Part shown: positions 1 to 8,816 of the stretch, piece by piece
Layout of the letters: each line of letters starts with the position of its first letter
Position numbering within the stretch: the first letter of the stretch is position 1
From: Hymenobacter armeniacus
GTDB lineage: Bacteria > Bacteroidota > Bacteroidia > Cytophagales > Hymenobacteraceae
Direction: 5' to 3'
NCBI RefSeq assembly: GCF_014699055.1
Contig: NZ_JACXAC010000003.1
Location: 1 to 64,000, forward strand
Length of the DNA: 64,000 bases
The notes under the pieces: generated by a model
The model's input: the letters and a program-made list of their open reading frames with translations, nothing else
Told to the model about the DNA's origin: nothing
Databases searched by the model: none
Translations under genes and position numbers: made by a program

Positions 1-1058
1 CGCTGTTCAGCGACGTGGCGGGCGACTACTTTGCCTGGTTTCCCACGCCGGGCAGCTACACGCTCACGGCCACGCCCTACGCCGGGGGCAACGGCACCGG
101 CGCCGCCGGCACCCCGCTCACCCTGAGCTTCTCGGTGGTGGATTCGGGCGTGGCCCTGACCAGCTTCACGCTGGTGAACGCCGACACCGACCTCGACCTC
201 ATGCCCCTGACCAGTGGCATGGCCCTGAACCTGAACGAGCTACCGGCCAATGGCCTGAACATTCGGGCCAATGCCACGCTGCCGGCTGCCGGCAGCGTGG
301 TGTTTAGCCTGAGTGGCGCGCAGGCCTGGACGGCCACCGAAAACGTGCCGCCCTACGCGCTGTTCAGCGACGTGGCGGGCGACTACTTTGCCTGGTTTCC
401 CACGCCGGGCAGCTACACGCTCACGGCCACGCCCCACGCCAGCGGCAACGGCACCGGCGCCGCCGGCACCCCGCTCACGCTCACGTTCAGCGTGGTCGCC
501 AACCCGCTACCGGTGCAGCTGACGTCGTTTGTGGCCAAGGCGACGGCGGCAAACGAAGTGCAGCTGCGCTGGCAAACGGCCTCCGAGCGCAACTGCCGCG
601 AATTTGAGGTGCAGCGCAGCCCCGACGGGCGGCAGTTTGCAACCGTGGGCCGGGCCGCCGGGCACGGCACCACCAACGTGGCCCAAGCCTATGCCTACGC
701 CGACCGCGAGCTGCCCGCGCAAGCTTCCACGCTCTACTATCGTTTGCGCCAGGTTGATACCGACGGCACGTCCGCGTTTTCGCCGGTGCAGGTGGTGGCC
801 GTGCGCGGCGCCGTGGCCGAGCTGCAGCTCTACTCGCCGCTGCTGCCCGCCGATGCCGTGCGCTACAGCTTCTCGGGGCCCCTGGCCGGAGACGAGTACC
901 TGCGGCTCTACAACGTGCTGGGCCAGGGACTGGGGCAGTTTCCGGTAGCGGCCGGGGGCGCCGGCACGGTGCCCACGGCGGGCCTGGCCTCGGGGGTATA
1001 TTGGCTGCGGCTGGGCAGCGCGCAGGGGGCGTACTCGGGCCGGTTTGTGGTGCCGTAG
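1..1058 (+). CDS. T9SS-sorted modular surface or secreted protein, 5' end outside window
   Basis: The frame is open to the left edge, so only the C-terminal 352 residues or so are visible. It shows the end of one, then one complete copy, of a module of about 110 residues that begins SFTLVNADTDLDL and ends near TATPxAxGNGTGAAGTPLTL. Next comes a fibronectin-like stretch (PVQLTSFVAK, LRWQTASERN, FEVQRSPDG) and a short C-terminal domain ending GVYWLRLGSAQGAYSGRFVV. That ending has the pattern of a type IX secretion sorting tail, so the protein should be exported and anchored or released at the cell surface. The same module occurs three times in the large sugar dehydrogenase at 2585-7246. The catalytic or binding part, if any, lies outside the window. 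It converges with the SGNH hydrolase gene, with only 5 bases between the two stop codons. Confidence 0.85.
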   Translation, partial: LFSDVAGDYFAWFPTPGSYTLTATPYAGGNGTGAAGTPLTLSFSVVDSGVALTSFTLVNADTDLDLMPLTSGMALNLNELPANGLNIRANATLPAAGSVVFSLSGAQAWTATENVPPYALFSDVAGDYFAWFPTPGSYTLTATPHASGNGTGAAGTPLTLTFSVVANPLPVQLTSFVAKATAANEVQLRWQTASERNCREFEVQRSPDGRQFATVGRAAGHGTTNVAQAYAYADRELPAQASTLYYRLRQVDTDGTSAFSPVQVVAVRGAVAELQLYSPLLPADAVRYSFSGPLAGDEYLRLYNVLGQGLGQFPVAAGGAGTVPTAGLASGVYWLRLGSAQGAYSGRFVVP

Positions 1059-1063
1059 CGGCA

Positions 1064-2548
1064 TCATAGCTTGCTAAGCCGACGCGCCACCCATCGTTTT
1101 TCCACCTGAAATTCAACCAGGTAGATGCCCGGCGCCAGCCCGGTGAGCCCCACCGTAGCCGCACCGCTCGCAAGGCTGCCCTGCGCCACCAGCTGGCCCC
1201 GGGCGCTGCGCACGCGGTAGGCCGTGGCCGTTGGCGCCGACAGCACCACCCCCTCGTGGGCAGGATTCGGAAACAAGCCCGGCGCGGGGTTGGATTCGGC
1301 CACGGCCACCACCGGCGAAAAGCTGGCGGCGCCGCTGTCGTCTACCTGCTGCAGGCGGTAGTAGAGCGGTGTGGCCGGGGCGGTGGGGTCGAGGGTGGAG
1401 TAGGTGGCCGGCTGCGCGGTGGTGCCCCGGCCGGGCACGGCGGCCACGGTTGCGAACCGGGTGCCGTCGGTGCTGCGCTGCACCTCAAAGCGGGCATTGT
1501 TGTGTTCGCTGGCGGTGGCCCAGCGCAGCTGCACCCCCGCCGCCAGGCGCTGCGCTGTGAAGGCCGTGAGCGTAACGGGCAGGGGCGTGCCGCCGAAAAC
1601 CTCCTGATAGGCAATGTTCTGTAAGGCCGTGGCCGCGGGCGGGGCGATGTCGAGGTCGACGGCGGCCTGCTCGGCCGCGCCCAGCGTGCGCGGGTCGCGG
1701 CCGGTGAGGCGGCCAAACAGCACGCAGGCGCTCAGATACGAGCCCCACTTGCTGGCGTGGAAGTTGTCGGCGGCCCACAGGTTGACCCGGCCCGCGGGCG
1801 GGCTAAACGGGTCGCGCAGGGCCACTCCGGCCTGCATGGCCCGCAGCCAGGCATCGCCCACCGGGGCCACGCCCGCAAAGCGCCCGTTGGCGGCCGCCAG
1901 CTGGTAATAGGCGGCGTGCAGGTCCTGGGTCATCACGTCCACGGTAGAGCCCGAATAGGGCTGGTTGGGAAATTCCACCAAATCGGCGCGGGCCCAGGTT
2001 TGGAACAGATACACATTGGCGGCCGGGTTGGCGGCGTGCACGGCCTGTTCGAGCCGAGTGGCGAAATCAACAAACACGGCCGGCTGGCCGCCCCGCGCCA
2101 CGGGCAGCGGCAATGTGCTCTGTTCCTGCAGCACCACGCCGTCCCATTTGCTCTGGGCGATGATGGGCAGCGCGTTGTTGTAGTGGTACTGCAGGGTAAC
2201 CTCGCTGATGGCTTCGAGGTGCACCGCGTAGTTGAGGCCGGCCTGGGTGGTGAATTTTTTGAAGATGCCCGCCACGCCGCTCCACGGGCCGGGCACGCTG
2301 CCGGTGGGGTCTTCGTAGCGCGGGTGGCCGGGCGGCAGGCCCGCGTTTTCGTCGATGATGGCCGCGCGGTTGTAGGTCTGCACCGGGTCGTAGGCGCCGT
2401 GCGTGAAGCTATTGCCCACAAACAACACCCGCACCTGCCCGCGGGCAGACCCAATGAAACCACCTGCCAGGGCCGCCACCAGGCCACCCCGCAAAAGGGC
2501 GCGCCGGGTGGCGGCGCGCCAGGAACAACATGAATGACGCATACGCAA
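1064..2548 (-). CDS. SGNH/GDSL-type hydrolase-like protein with T9SS tail
   Basis: This is a 494-residue exported protein. Residues 1-38 form a signal peptide with an arginine-rich start (RRALLRGG) and an Ala/Gly core. The catalytic-type region begins VRVLFVGNSFTHG, which matches SGNH block I (G-x-S) as seen in DUF4886-like members. It later has VVLQEQST and the tail motif DNFHAS, where the D-x-x-H spacing fits block V. A fibronectin-like segment (LPVTLTAFTA, LRWATASEHNN, FEVQRSTDG) follows, then a C-terminal NPAHEGV...GIYLVEF pattern typical of T9SS sorting. The likely role is hydrolysis of ester or acyl groups on an extracellular glycan, but the substrate is unknown. An alternative Met two residues in is equally possible as the start. 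Confidence 0.75.
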   Translation of the reverse strand: MRMRHSCCSWRAATRRALLRGGLVAALAGGFIGSARGQVRVLFVGNSFTHGAYDPVQTYNRAAIIDENAGLPPGHPRYEDPTGSVPGPWSGVAGIFKKFTTQAGLNYAVHLEAISEVTLQYHYNNALPIIAQSKWDGVVLQEQSTLPLPVARGGQPAVFVDFATRLEQAVHAANPAANVYLFQTWARADLVEFPNQPYSGSTVDVMTQDLHAAYYQLAAANGRFAGVAPVGDAWLRAMQAGVALRDPFSPPAGRVNLWAADNFHASKWGSYLSACVLFGRLTGRDPRTLGAAEQAAVDLDIAPPAATALQNIAYQEVFGGTPLPVTLTAFTAQRLAAGVQLRWATASEHNNARFEVQRSTDGTRFATVAAVPGRGTTAQPATYSTLDPTAPATPLYYRLQQVDDSGAASFSPVVAVAESNPAPGLFPNPAHEGVVLSAPTATAYRVRSARGQLVAQGSLASGAATVGLTGLAPGIYLVEFQVEKRWVARRLSKL

Positions 2549-2584
2549 GGAAACAGGAGCAAATCGTAAGCCCGGGCCGCCGCG

Positions 2585-5500
2585 CTACTCGCGCAGCAGC
2601 CGCAACTGGGCCGTGGCCCGCGGCTGTCCGGGGGCCTGGTAGTCGAGCCAAAGCATGTACAGTCCGGTGCTGATGCCCGCGGGTGCCAGCGGCAGCGGGG
2701 CCCGGCCGCCTTGGGCGGCCAGCTCGCCGGTGGCCACCGTGGCTCCCAGCGCCGACAGCACCCGGTAGCGCACCGGCCCCTGCCACTCGGCGGGCAGCAC
2801 CAGCCAGTAGCGGCCGTCGGGCGAAGGGTTGGGGTAGGCCAGCGCCTGGGTGGGCGCCGCCGCGGAGCTGGCGGCCGCCAGGGCCGGGCGGGCGGCCGGC
2901 GGGGCGGCCACGTCGGTCACGCTGAAGCTGATGCTGAGCGCCGTGCCCACCGTGCCCGTGGCGTTGGCGCCCGAGTAGGGGGTGGCCCGCAGGGTATAAT
3001 TGCCCACGGGCGGCGTCCAGGCCGGGTAGTCGCCGCCCGAATCGGCCACCAACGAGTAGGGCACGAGGTTTTCGGTGTGCGACATGGCCTGCGCCCCGGT
3101 CAGGGTGACGGTCACGCTGCCCACGGTGGCCGGGTTGGTGTTGGCCCGGATGCCGAGGTTGCGGGTGGGCAGCGTGGCCAGGTTGAGGGTGGCGCCGCTG
3201 GCCAGGGGCTGCAGGTCGAGGTCGGTGTCGGCGTTCACCAGCGTGAAGCTCGTGACCTGCTGCGCGGTGAAGGTGGCCGTGATGGTTTTGTTGGCCGTCA
3301 TCAGCACCGTGAGTGGATTGGTGGTGCCGGTGGCATCACCGCTCCAGCCGCTAAACCGGAAGCCCGCCGCCGGCGTAGCCGTGAGCGTCACGCTGCTGCC
3401 GCTGAGGTAATTCGTTGTGTTCGGGTTTTTCGTCACCGTGCCGCTGCCCACCACGGTGGTGGTGAGCGTGTAGCGCGTGGTGGTGGCCGTGAACGTGGCC
3501 GTGATGGCCTTGTTGGCGTTCATCGTCACGGTGAGCGGATTAGCAGTGCCCGTGGCCGCCCCGCTCCAGCCGCTAAAGGTGTAGCCCGAGGCCGGGGTGG
3601 CCGTGAGCGTGACGGCCGTGCCGCTGGCGTAGGCGGTCTGGTTGGGGCTCTTGGTCACGGTGCCGCTGCCCACGGTGCTCACCGTCAGGGTGTACTGCGC
3701 CACGAAGGTGGCCGTAATGGCCCTGTTAGCCGTCATCGAGACGGTGAGCGGGTTGGTGGTGCCGGTGGCGCCGCCGCTCCACCCGCTAAAGGCAAAGCCG
3801 GCAGCCGGCGTAGCCGTGAGCGTCACGCTCGTGCCACTGGCATAGCTCGTCTGGTTCGGGTTTTTGGTTACCGTGCCACTGCCCACCACGCTGGTGGTGA
3901 GAGTATACTGAGCTGGCTGCGCGGTGAAGGTGGCCGTGATGGTTTTGTTGGCCGTCATGCTGACAGTCAACGGGTTGGTGGTGCCAGTGGCATCGCCGCT
4001 CCAGCCGCTGAAAGTGTAGCCCGTGGCCGGCGAGGCCGTAAGGGTCACGTTCGTGCCGCTGGCGTAACTCGTCTGGTTCGGATTTTTAGTAACCGTACCA
4101 CTGCCTACCACGCTGGTGGTGAGCGTGAACGGCCCCGCCGCCTGGTCTATCACGCTGAAAGCAAGGGTGAGCGGCGTGCCCGCTGTGCCGGTGCCGCTGC
4201 CCGCGGTGTAGGGCGTGGCCGTGAGCGAGTAGCTGCCCACGGGCGGCGTCCAGGCGTAGTAGGTGCCGGCCGCATCGTCGGAAAACAGCGCGTAGGGCAC
4301 CACCGACTCGGTCTGGCTGCGGGTGGCCGTGCCGCTTAGGGCGAAAACCACGCTGCCCACGGTGGCGGGGTTGGTGTTGGCCCGGATGTTCAGGTTGCGG
4401 CTCGGCAGGGTGGCCAGGTTGAGCACCGCCCCGGCCGTCAGGGTCTGAATGTCGGCCCCGGTCGTTGCGTTTACCAGCGTGTAGCTCACCACGCTCTGCC
4501 CGGGCGCAACGGCCGTGAACGTGGCCGTGATGGCCTTGTTGGCGTTCATCGTAATGATGAGCGGGTTCGTCGTGCCGGTGGCATCGCCGCTCCAGCCGCT
4601 GAAGGCGTAGCCCGTGGCGGGCGTGGCCGTGAGCGTCACGTTGGTGCCGTTGGGGTAGGTGGCCTGGCTGGGGCTCACGGCCACGGTGCCGCTGCCCACG
4701 GTGCTGGTGCTGAGCGTGAACGGCCCGGTGGCCGCGCCGTTCGTCACCGAAAAGTTGATGGCCAGGGCCTGGCCGGGCGTGCCGGTGCCGCCCGCGGCCG
4801 AGTAGGGCGTGGCCGTGAGGACGTAATTGCCCACGGGCGGCGTCCAGGGGAAATAATTGCCGCCATCGTCCGAAAACAGCGCGTACGGCAGCACGTTTTC
4901 GGTGGCATTCTGGGTGGCCGCGCCGCTCAGGCTGAACACCACGCTGGCCGTGGTGGCCGGGTTGGCATTGGCCCGGATGTTCAGGTTGCGCGTGGGCAGG
5001 GTGGCCAGGTCGAGCACCGCGCCATTCACCAGCGTCTGAATGTCGGTGTCGTCGTCGGCATTCACCAGCGTGAAGCTGGTGGCGTTGCAGTCGGGGTTGA
5101 GGCGGACTTCCTGGGTGGCGCTCAGGCCGGCGGCGTCGGTCACCGTCAGCACGATGCGGTAGTAGAAGGTTTCGGCGCCGCAGCCGTAGGGCACGATGGT
5201 GGTGCTGGTCTGGCGGGTGGTGTCGATGGGGTCGGGGTGCTCGTGGGTGGCGTGGTGCAGGAAGGTTTGCCACTGGTAGCTCAGCAGGCGGCCGCTGTGC
5301 TCGGCATCCGTCACGGCGGCGCGCAACTGGTACACGGTGTTGCTGGTGAGCGGGTACAGCGTGCCCACCGCCGGGCTGGTGATGGTGACCTGCGGCGGCG
5401 TGTTATTGGCCGACACCAGCACCGTGGCCTGGTTGCTCAGGCCCTGGCCGTTGGTCACGGTGAGCGTCACGCGGTAGGCCGTGGGGGCATTGGTGGCGGT

Positions 5501-7246
5501 GGTGAAGGTGTGCGCCGGGTTGGCCGCGGTGCTGGTGGTGCCGTCGCCAAAATTCCACAAATACGTGAGCGCGCTGCCGGCCGGGTCGGTCGAGTTGCTG
5601 CCCGTAAACTGCACCGCCAGCGGGCTGGGGCCAAAGTTTTTGTTTACCGAAGCCACGGCCACGGGCGGCGTGCCGGTGGTGCCGTAGCTGATTTTGCGAA
5701 TCTCCGAAGGATAGAAGTTGACGTAGAACAGGCCGGTTTCGCCGGGGCTGGTGGCGAAAGCCACCGGCACCGCGCCGCTGGGCACGAAGTCGTTCACGGC
5801 GCTGGGCTGGTTGGTGCCGCTCACCGTGAGGCTGCGCACCCAGCCGCCCACGTAGTCGCCAAAAAAGTAGGTGTTGCGGTACTGCGCCGGCCAGTCGGCG
5901 TAGGGGTAAAACACGCCGCCCGTGGCCGCGCTGCCCCCAAACTGCGCCCCGCTCACCGGCGAGCCCGCCGCCCCGATGTTGGCCGTGGCCGCCACCCCGC
6001 CGCTGAAAATGCCCGTGCGCGACGGCCCGCTGGTGTTGTGATTCCAGTCGATGAGCGGCCGGGTGTGCACGAAGGTGGGCACCGCGGCCGGCACCGTCTG
6101 GGCCGTGTTGCAGGGGTTGGGGAAGGTGGCCGTGCCCGTGGGCGTTTCCTGCTTAATCAGGTTTTGAAACGTGAAATACTGCTGCGTGCAGCCGCCCGTG
6201 CCGAACAGCGGGTTGGGCGCGTCGAGGTTGGCCACGCTGGCGTTTTGGAATACGGTGAACGGCGTCAGCCCCTCAAACAGCGGCCAGCCGGCGTTCACAC
6301 GGGGCCGGTCCACCACGTGCACTTCCTCCCAGGTGGCGGCCCCCACATCGCCGAGGTAGATGGTGCCGGGGTTGGCGGCCGTGGGGTCGGGGCTGCCGGT
6401 GCCGGGCTTAAGCGTCATCCGGAAGGGATTGCGGAAGCCCAGCGCCCACACCTTCGAGCGCGGCGCGTTGGGGTTGGCCGCGTCGTAGAACGGGTTGCTG
6501 GGCACGCCGGCGCCGGTGGCCGGGTTGATGCGTAAAATCTTGCCATTGAGGCAGTCTACCAGCTGGGCGCGCAGCGAGCCCACGTTTTCCTTGGGCCGGA
6601 TGATGCCATCGGCCTGGGCTTGAGCGGCGTAAGTCAGATTGTAATTGCCCATGTCCTGGTAGGGATGGGCGCCGTCGCCGGTGGCAATGAGCAGCGTGCC
6701 GTCGGTGCCGAAAGCCAGCGCGGCCGTCACGTGGCCGTTGAAAGTGGAGGGGATGCCGGTGGTTTTGGTGGCGCCCAGCAGCACCAGGCGGCTGGCCGGG
6801 TTCACGGTGTAACCGGCGCCGCTGGGCACGGCCGTGTAGCGCGTGAGCCGGCCGATGGTGGCGCTGTAGTAGTCGTTGGCGGTGGCGCTGTAGCTGGCCG
6901 TACCGAAGTTCATCAGATAGTGCCGGTCTACCACGTACAGCAGGTAGAAGTAGCCGTTGCTGTCGAAATTGGGGTCGAGGGCGAAGCCCAGCAGGCCGTG
7001 GTCTTCCCAGGCACCCACTTCCTCCCGGATGTCGATGAGCAGCTGGCGCTGGCCGTTGGCCACCGTCCACACCCGGCCGGGCCGCTCCCACACAAACATG
7101 CGGCTGCCCGTGCTATTAAACGTCAGCCCCACCGCCTCGTCCCAGCCCGCCGATACGGTGGTGGAAACAAATCCCGCCGGCGGCGTTTGGGCCAGCAATG
7201 GACTACTGAATAGAAGCAGCAAGAGAAGGAGGATAGGCGTTTTCAT
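2585..7246 (-). CDS. PQQ-dependent sugar dehydrogenase-like protein with PKD, InlB-type repeats and T9SS tail
   Basis: The protein is 1553 residues. I chose the Met at 7246 because it starts a clean signal peptide (MKTPILLLLLLLFSSPLLAQ). The longer frame to 7336 would enter the inverted repeat at 7301-7524. About residues 25-510 are a beta-propeller of the soluble glucose/aldose dehydrogenase type, with LLGFALDPNF, FNGHVTAALAF, ALGFRNPFRM and YLGDVGAATWEEVHVVD. A PKD domain follows (YLWNFGDGTTSTAANPAHTF), then another Ig-like segment. After that come three copies of the TLVNADTD module and five InlB-B-like repeats (VGSGTV, FSGWSGDATG, ITATFTA). The end is a T9SS-type sorting domain (NPSPDGRYWLVL, GLYMLWL). 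It would oxidise sugars or related alcohols outside the cell. The number of appended repeat domains is large for this enzyme family. Confidence 0.85.
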   Translation of the reverse strand: MKTPILLLLLLLFSSPLLAQTPPAGFVSTTVSAGWDEAVGLTFNSTGSRMFVWERPGRVWTVANGQRQLLIDIREEVGAWEDHGLLGFALDPNFDSNGYFYLLYVVDRHYLMNFGTASYSATANDYYSATIGRLTRYTAVPSGAGYTVNPASRLVLLGATKTTGIPSTFNGHVTAALAFGTDGTLLIATGDGAHPYQDMGNYNLTYAAQAQADGIIRPKENVGSLRAQLVDCLNGKILRINPATGAGVPSNPFYDAANPNAPRSKVWALGFRNPFRMTLKPGTGSPDPTAANPGTIYLGDVGAATWEEVHVVDRPRVNAGWPLFEGLTPFTVFQNASVANLDAPNPLFGTGGCTQQYFTFQNLIKQETPTGTATFPNPCNTAQTVPAAVPTFVHTRPLIDWNHNTSGPSRTGIFSGGVAATANIGAAGSPVSGAQFGGSAATGGVFYPYADWPAQYRNTYFFGDYVGGWVRSLTVSGTNQPSAVNDFVPSGAVPVAFATSPGETGLFYVNFYPSEIRKISYGTTGTPPVAVASVNKNFGPSPLAVQFTGSNSTDPAGSALTYLWNFGDGTTSTAANPAHTFTTATNAPTAYRVTLTVTNGQGLSNQATVLVSANNTPPQVTITSPAVGTLYPLTSNTVYQLRAAVTDAEHSGRLLSYQWQTFLHHATHEHPDPIDTTRQTSTTIVPYGCGAETFYYRIVLTVTDAAGLSATQEVRLNPDCNATSFTLVNADDDTDIQTLVNGAVLDLATLPTRNLNIRANANPATTASVVFSLSGAATQNATENVLPYALFSDDGGNYFPWTPPVGNYVLTATPYSAAGGTGTPGQALAINFSVTNGAATGPFTLSTSTVGSGTVAVSPSQATYPNGTNVTLTATPATGYAFSGWSGDATGTTNPLIITMNANKAITATFTAVAPGQSVVSYTLVNATTGADIQTLTAGAVLNLATLPSRNLNIRANTNPATVGSVVFALSGTATRSQTESVVPYALFSDDAAGTYYAWTPPVGSYSLTATPYTAGSGTGTAGTPLTLAFSVIDQAAGPFTLTTSVVGSGTVTKNPNQTSYASGTNVTLTASPATGYTFSGWSGDATGTTNPLTVSMTANKTITATFTAQPAQYTLTTSVVGSGTVTKNPNQTSYASGTSVTLTATPAAGFAFSGWSGGATGTTNPLTVSMTANRAITATFVAQYTLTVSTVGSGTVTKSPNQTAYASGTAVTLTATPASGYTFSGWSGAATGTANPLTVTMNANKAITATFTATTTRYTLTTTVVGSGTVTKNPNTTNYLSGSSVTLTATPAAGFRFSGWSGDATGTTNPLTVLMTANKTITATFTAQQVTSFTLVNADTDLDLQPLASGATLNLATLPTRNLGIRANTNPATVGSVTVTLTGAQAMSHTENLVPYSLVADSGGDYPAWTPPVGNYTLRATPYSGANATGTVGTALSISFSVTDVAAPPAARPALAAASSAAAPTQALAYPNPSPDGRYWLVLPAEWQGPVRYRVLSALGATVATGELAAQGGRAPLPLAPAGISTGLYMLWLDYQAPGQPRATAQLRLLRE
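3260..4735 (-). repeat. InlB-B-like repeat units inside the sugar dehydrogenase gene
   Basis: Four adjacent coding units of about 215 bp occupy roughly 3260-4130, and a fifth lies near 4500-4735. Each encodes VGSGTV, then a YASGT turn, FSGWSG and ITATFTA. The units are similar enough at the DNA level to recombine, so copy number may vary between strains. Confidence 0.8.
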
Positions 7247-7300
7247 GGCTGTTGCGGAAAGGAAGAAGGATGGGGCTGGTTGGCCGTCTTGCGGCGCGTG

Positions 7301-7524
7301 GCATCTTGTGAGGGGTCGTTCTGGCGGGCGCCTCACGGGACCCCTCCGGGGCCGGCCCCCTCTCCTCAGGGAGAGGGGGAGCCACGGCGGCGCGGGGTCT
7401 TTAGGTAGTCGGGAGACAAGCCAGCCCTAAAGAGATTTTTTAACTGCCTCCTGACTCCCCCTCTCCCTTGGGAGAGGGGGCCGGGGGGGGAGGCGCCCCG
7501 CCAGAACGACCCCTCACAAGATGC
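7301..7524. repeat. Long imperfect inverted repeat (REP/MITE-like)
   Basis: The arm at 7301-7380 begins GCATCTTGTGAGGGGTCGTT, and its reverse complement is found at 7455-7524. The arms match closely apart from an indel of about 11 bases. Each arm carries its own CCCCTCTCC...GGAGAGGGGG hairpin. The element fills the gap between the sugar dehydrogenase and the ATP-grasp gene. It could fold into a strong RNA structure and act as a terminator, but it lacks a clear poly-T tail. Confidence 0.8.
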
Positions 7525-7528
7525 CTGC

Positions 7529-8638
7529 CTACTCAATGCGCACGCTGTGCCGATTGAACAGGCAGAACAGCTTGGGCAGCGGGTCGCCCAGGAAGCTCAT
7601 GAGGCTGGTGTTGCCGAAGGTGAAGCGCACCTTGTCGCGCAGCCGCGAGAGGTATTTGTATTTCAGGAAGTTATTGAACGGAATGTAGCGGCCCAGCGCG
7701 AAGGCGGGCCGGGCCACCGGCCGGTTGAGGGCCGCCAGGCAGGCCAGCACCGGGAAATTGACCTTGGCCGTGACGGCCGAGCCCACCACCGTGAGCCAGA
7801 AGCGCGGGTTGATTTCGATGACGTTGATGGCCCCACTGTCGGCGTCGTAGCGCAGGTCGAGGTGGGCCACGCCGTTCCAGTGCAGCGCCGTCATCAGGCG
7901 GTCGACCACGGCCAGCACGGCGTCGTTTTTCACAAACTCAATGGCCTGGGTGGGGGCGTAAGCATTGGCCGCCGGCAGCAGCCCGCGCTGCACCGAATAG
8001 GCCAGCAGCTGCCCGTCCTTGTAAAGCACGTTGCAGTCGATGTCGTAGCCTTCCAGGTAGGTCTGGACGATGTATTTGGCGCCCGGCGGCAGTTGGGCGA
8101 TGCGCTCGAGCAGCGGCGCGGCTTCCCGGAACAGCTCGATGCCCAGGCCGCCCTCGCCGCCCGTGGGCTTCAGCAGCACCGGGAAACGCAGGGTGGCCAG
8201 CTGCTCGGGCAGGTGCTGGCCGATGTTGGTGATGGTGACCGGGCCGGGAATGTCGTGGCGGCGCATGAAGCCGGCCAGCCAGCTTTTGTCGGCCGCTATT
8301 TCGTAGGCGTGGGCGCTGGGCAGGGGCAGCACGCGCAGCGCCGTTTCCAGGGCCGGGTGGTGGGCAATGCAGAAGCGCATGCCTTCCACGTCGATGGGCA
8401 GCAGCACCTGGGCGGCCGTGCGCGCGGCCACCTGCTGCACAAAAGGCACAAAATCAGCGTCGAACGCGCCCTGCGGCTGGCGGTGGTGCGAGCGCACGTA
8501 GCGCGAGTAGCGAAACGGGCTCGTGGCATCGCGCGACACCATGTGGACGACCATCCGCTCGTCCCGGCTCAGGCAAAACAGCACGGCGGCCGTCAGCCGG
8601 TATTCGCCCTCCAGCACCAGTACGATGAGCTTTTCCAT
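7529..8638 (-). CDS. ATP-grasp domain protein
   Basis: The 369-residue protein has the ATP-grasp layout: an N-terminal nucleotide-fold-like part (MEKLIVLVLEGEY), the ATP-binding lobe with FPVLLKPTGGEGGLGIEL at about residues 150-170, and the metal-binding strand NVIEINPRFW near 275. Such enzymes join a carboxylate to an amine or thiol through an acyl-phosphate. The similarity is to the carbamoyl-phosphate-synthase-like ATP-grasp proteins often found in polysaccharide and natural-product loci. It is the last gene of the leftward sugar block, 173 bases after the methyltransferase. Inverted-repeat elements bracket it on both sides (7301-7524 and 8691-8816). The substrate cannot be deduced. Confidence 0.8.
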   Translation of the reverse strand: MEKLIVLVLEGEYRLTAAVLFCLSRDERMVVHMVSRDATSPFRYSRYVRSHHRQPQGAFDADFVPFVQQVAARTAAQVLLPIDVEGMRFCIAHHPALETALRVLPLPSAHAYEIAADKSWLAGFMRRHDIPGPVTITNIGQHLPEQLATLRFPVLLKPTGGEGGLGIELFREAAPLLERIAQLPPGAKYIVQTYLEGYDIDCNVLYKDGQLLAYSVQRGLLPAANAYAPTQAIEFVKNDAVLAVVDRLMTALHWNGVAHLDLRYDADSGAINVIEINPRFWLTVVGSAVTAKVNFPVLACLAALNRPVARPAFALGRYIPFNNFLKYKYLSRLRDKVRFTFGNTSLMSFLGDPLPKLFCLFNRHSVRIE

Positions 8639-8690
8639 GGGTGTAATTGTGGGAATTTTGGGGTGAGTTGTTCGCGAAGTGAACCGTCAT

Positions 8691-8816
8691 GCTGAGCGCA
8701 GTCGAAGCCGGGCTACCGCTTCGTTGGCGGGCTGGCGTGGCGCCTCACCCCCGACCCCTCTCCGGTGGAGAGGGGAGCCAACACGGAGCGGCAGCGAGGC
8801 TTCGGCTGTGTTCAGC
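8691..8816. repeat. Small MITE-like element with terminal inverted repeats
   Basis: The outer arms are 8691-8709 (GCTGAGCGCAGTCGAAGCC) and 8798-8816, which reads GCTGAACACAGCCGAAGCC on the other strand, with 3 mismatches in 19. The interior has a perfect hairpin at 8755-8775 (CCCCTCTCC/GGAGAGGGG). It also has a GGCGCCTCAC stretch like that in the 7301-7524 element. The right arm includes the stop codon of the methyltransferase gene at 8812. Confidence 0.65.

Noticed and set aside
3260-4735. CRISPR array
   Set aside because: The repeats are coding, about 215 bp long and diverged, with no short fixed repeat and unique spacers. No array was found elsewhere in the window.
7247-7336. Upstream start for the sugar dehydrogenase at 7336
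   Set aside because: The 30 extra residues are low quality, precede a clear signal peptide, and run into the 7301-7524 inverted repeat.
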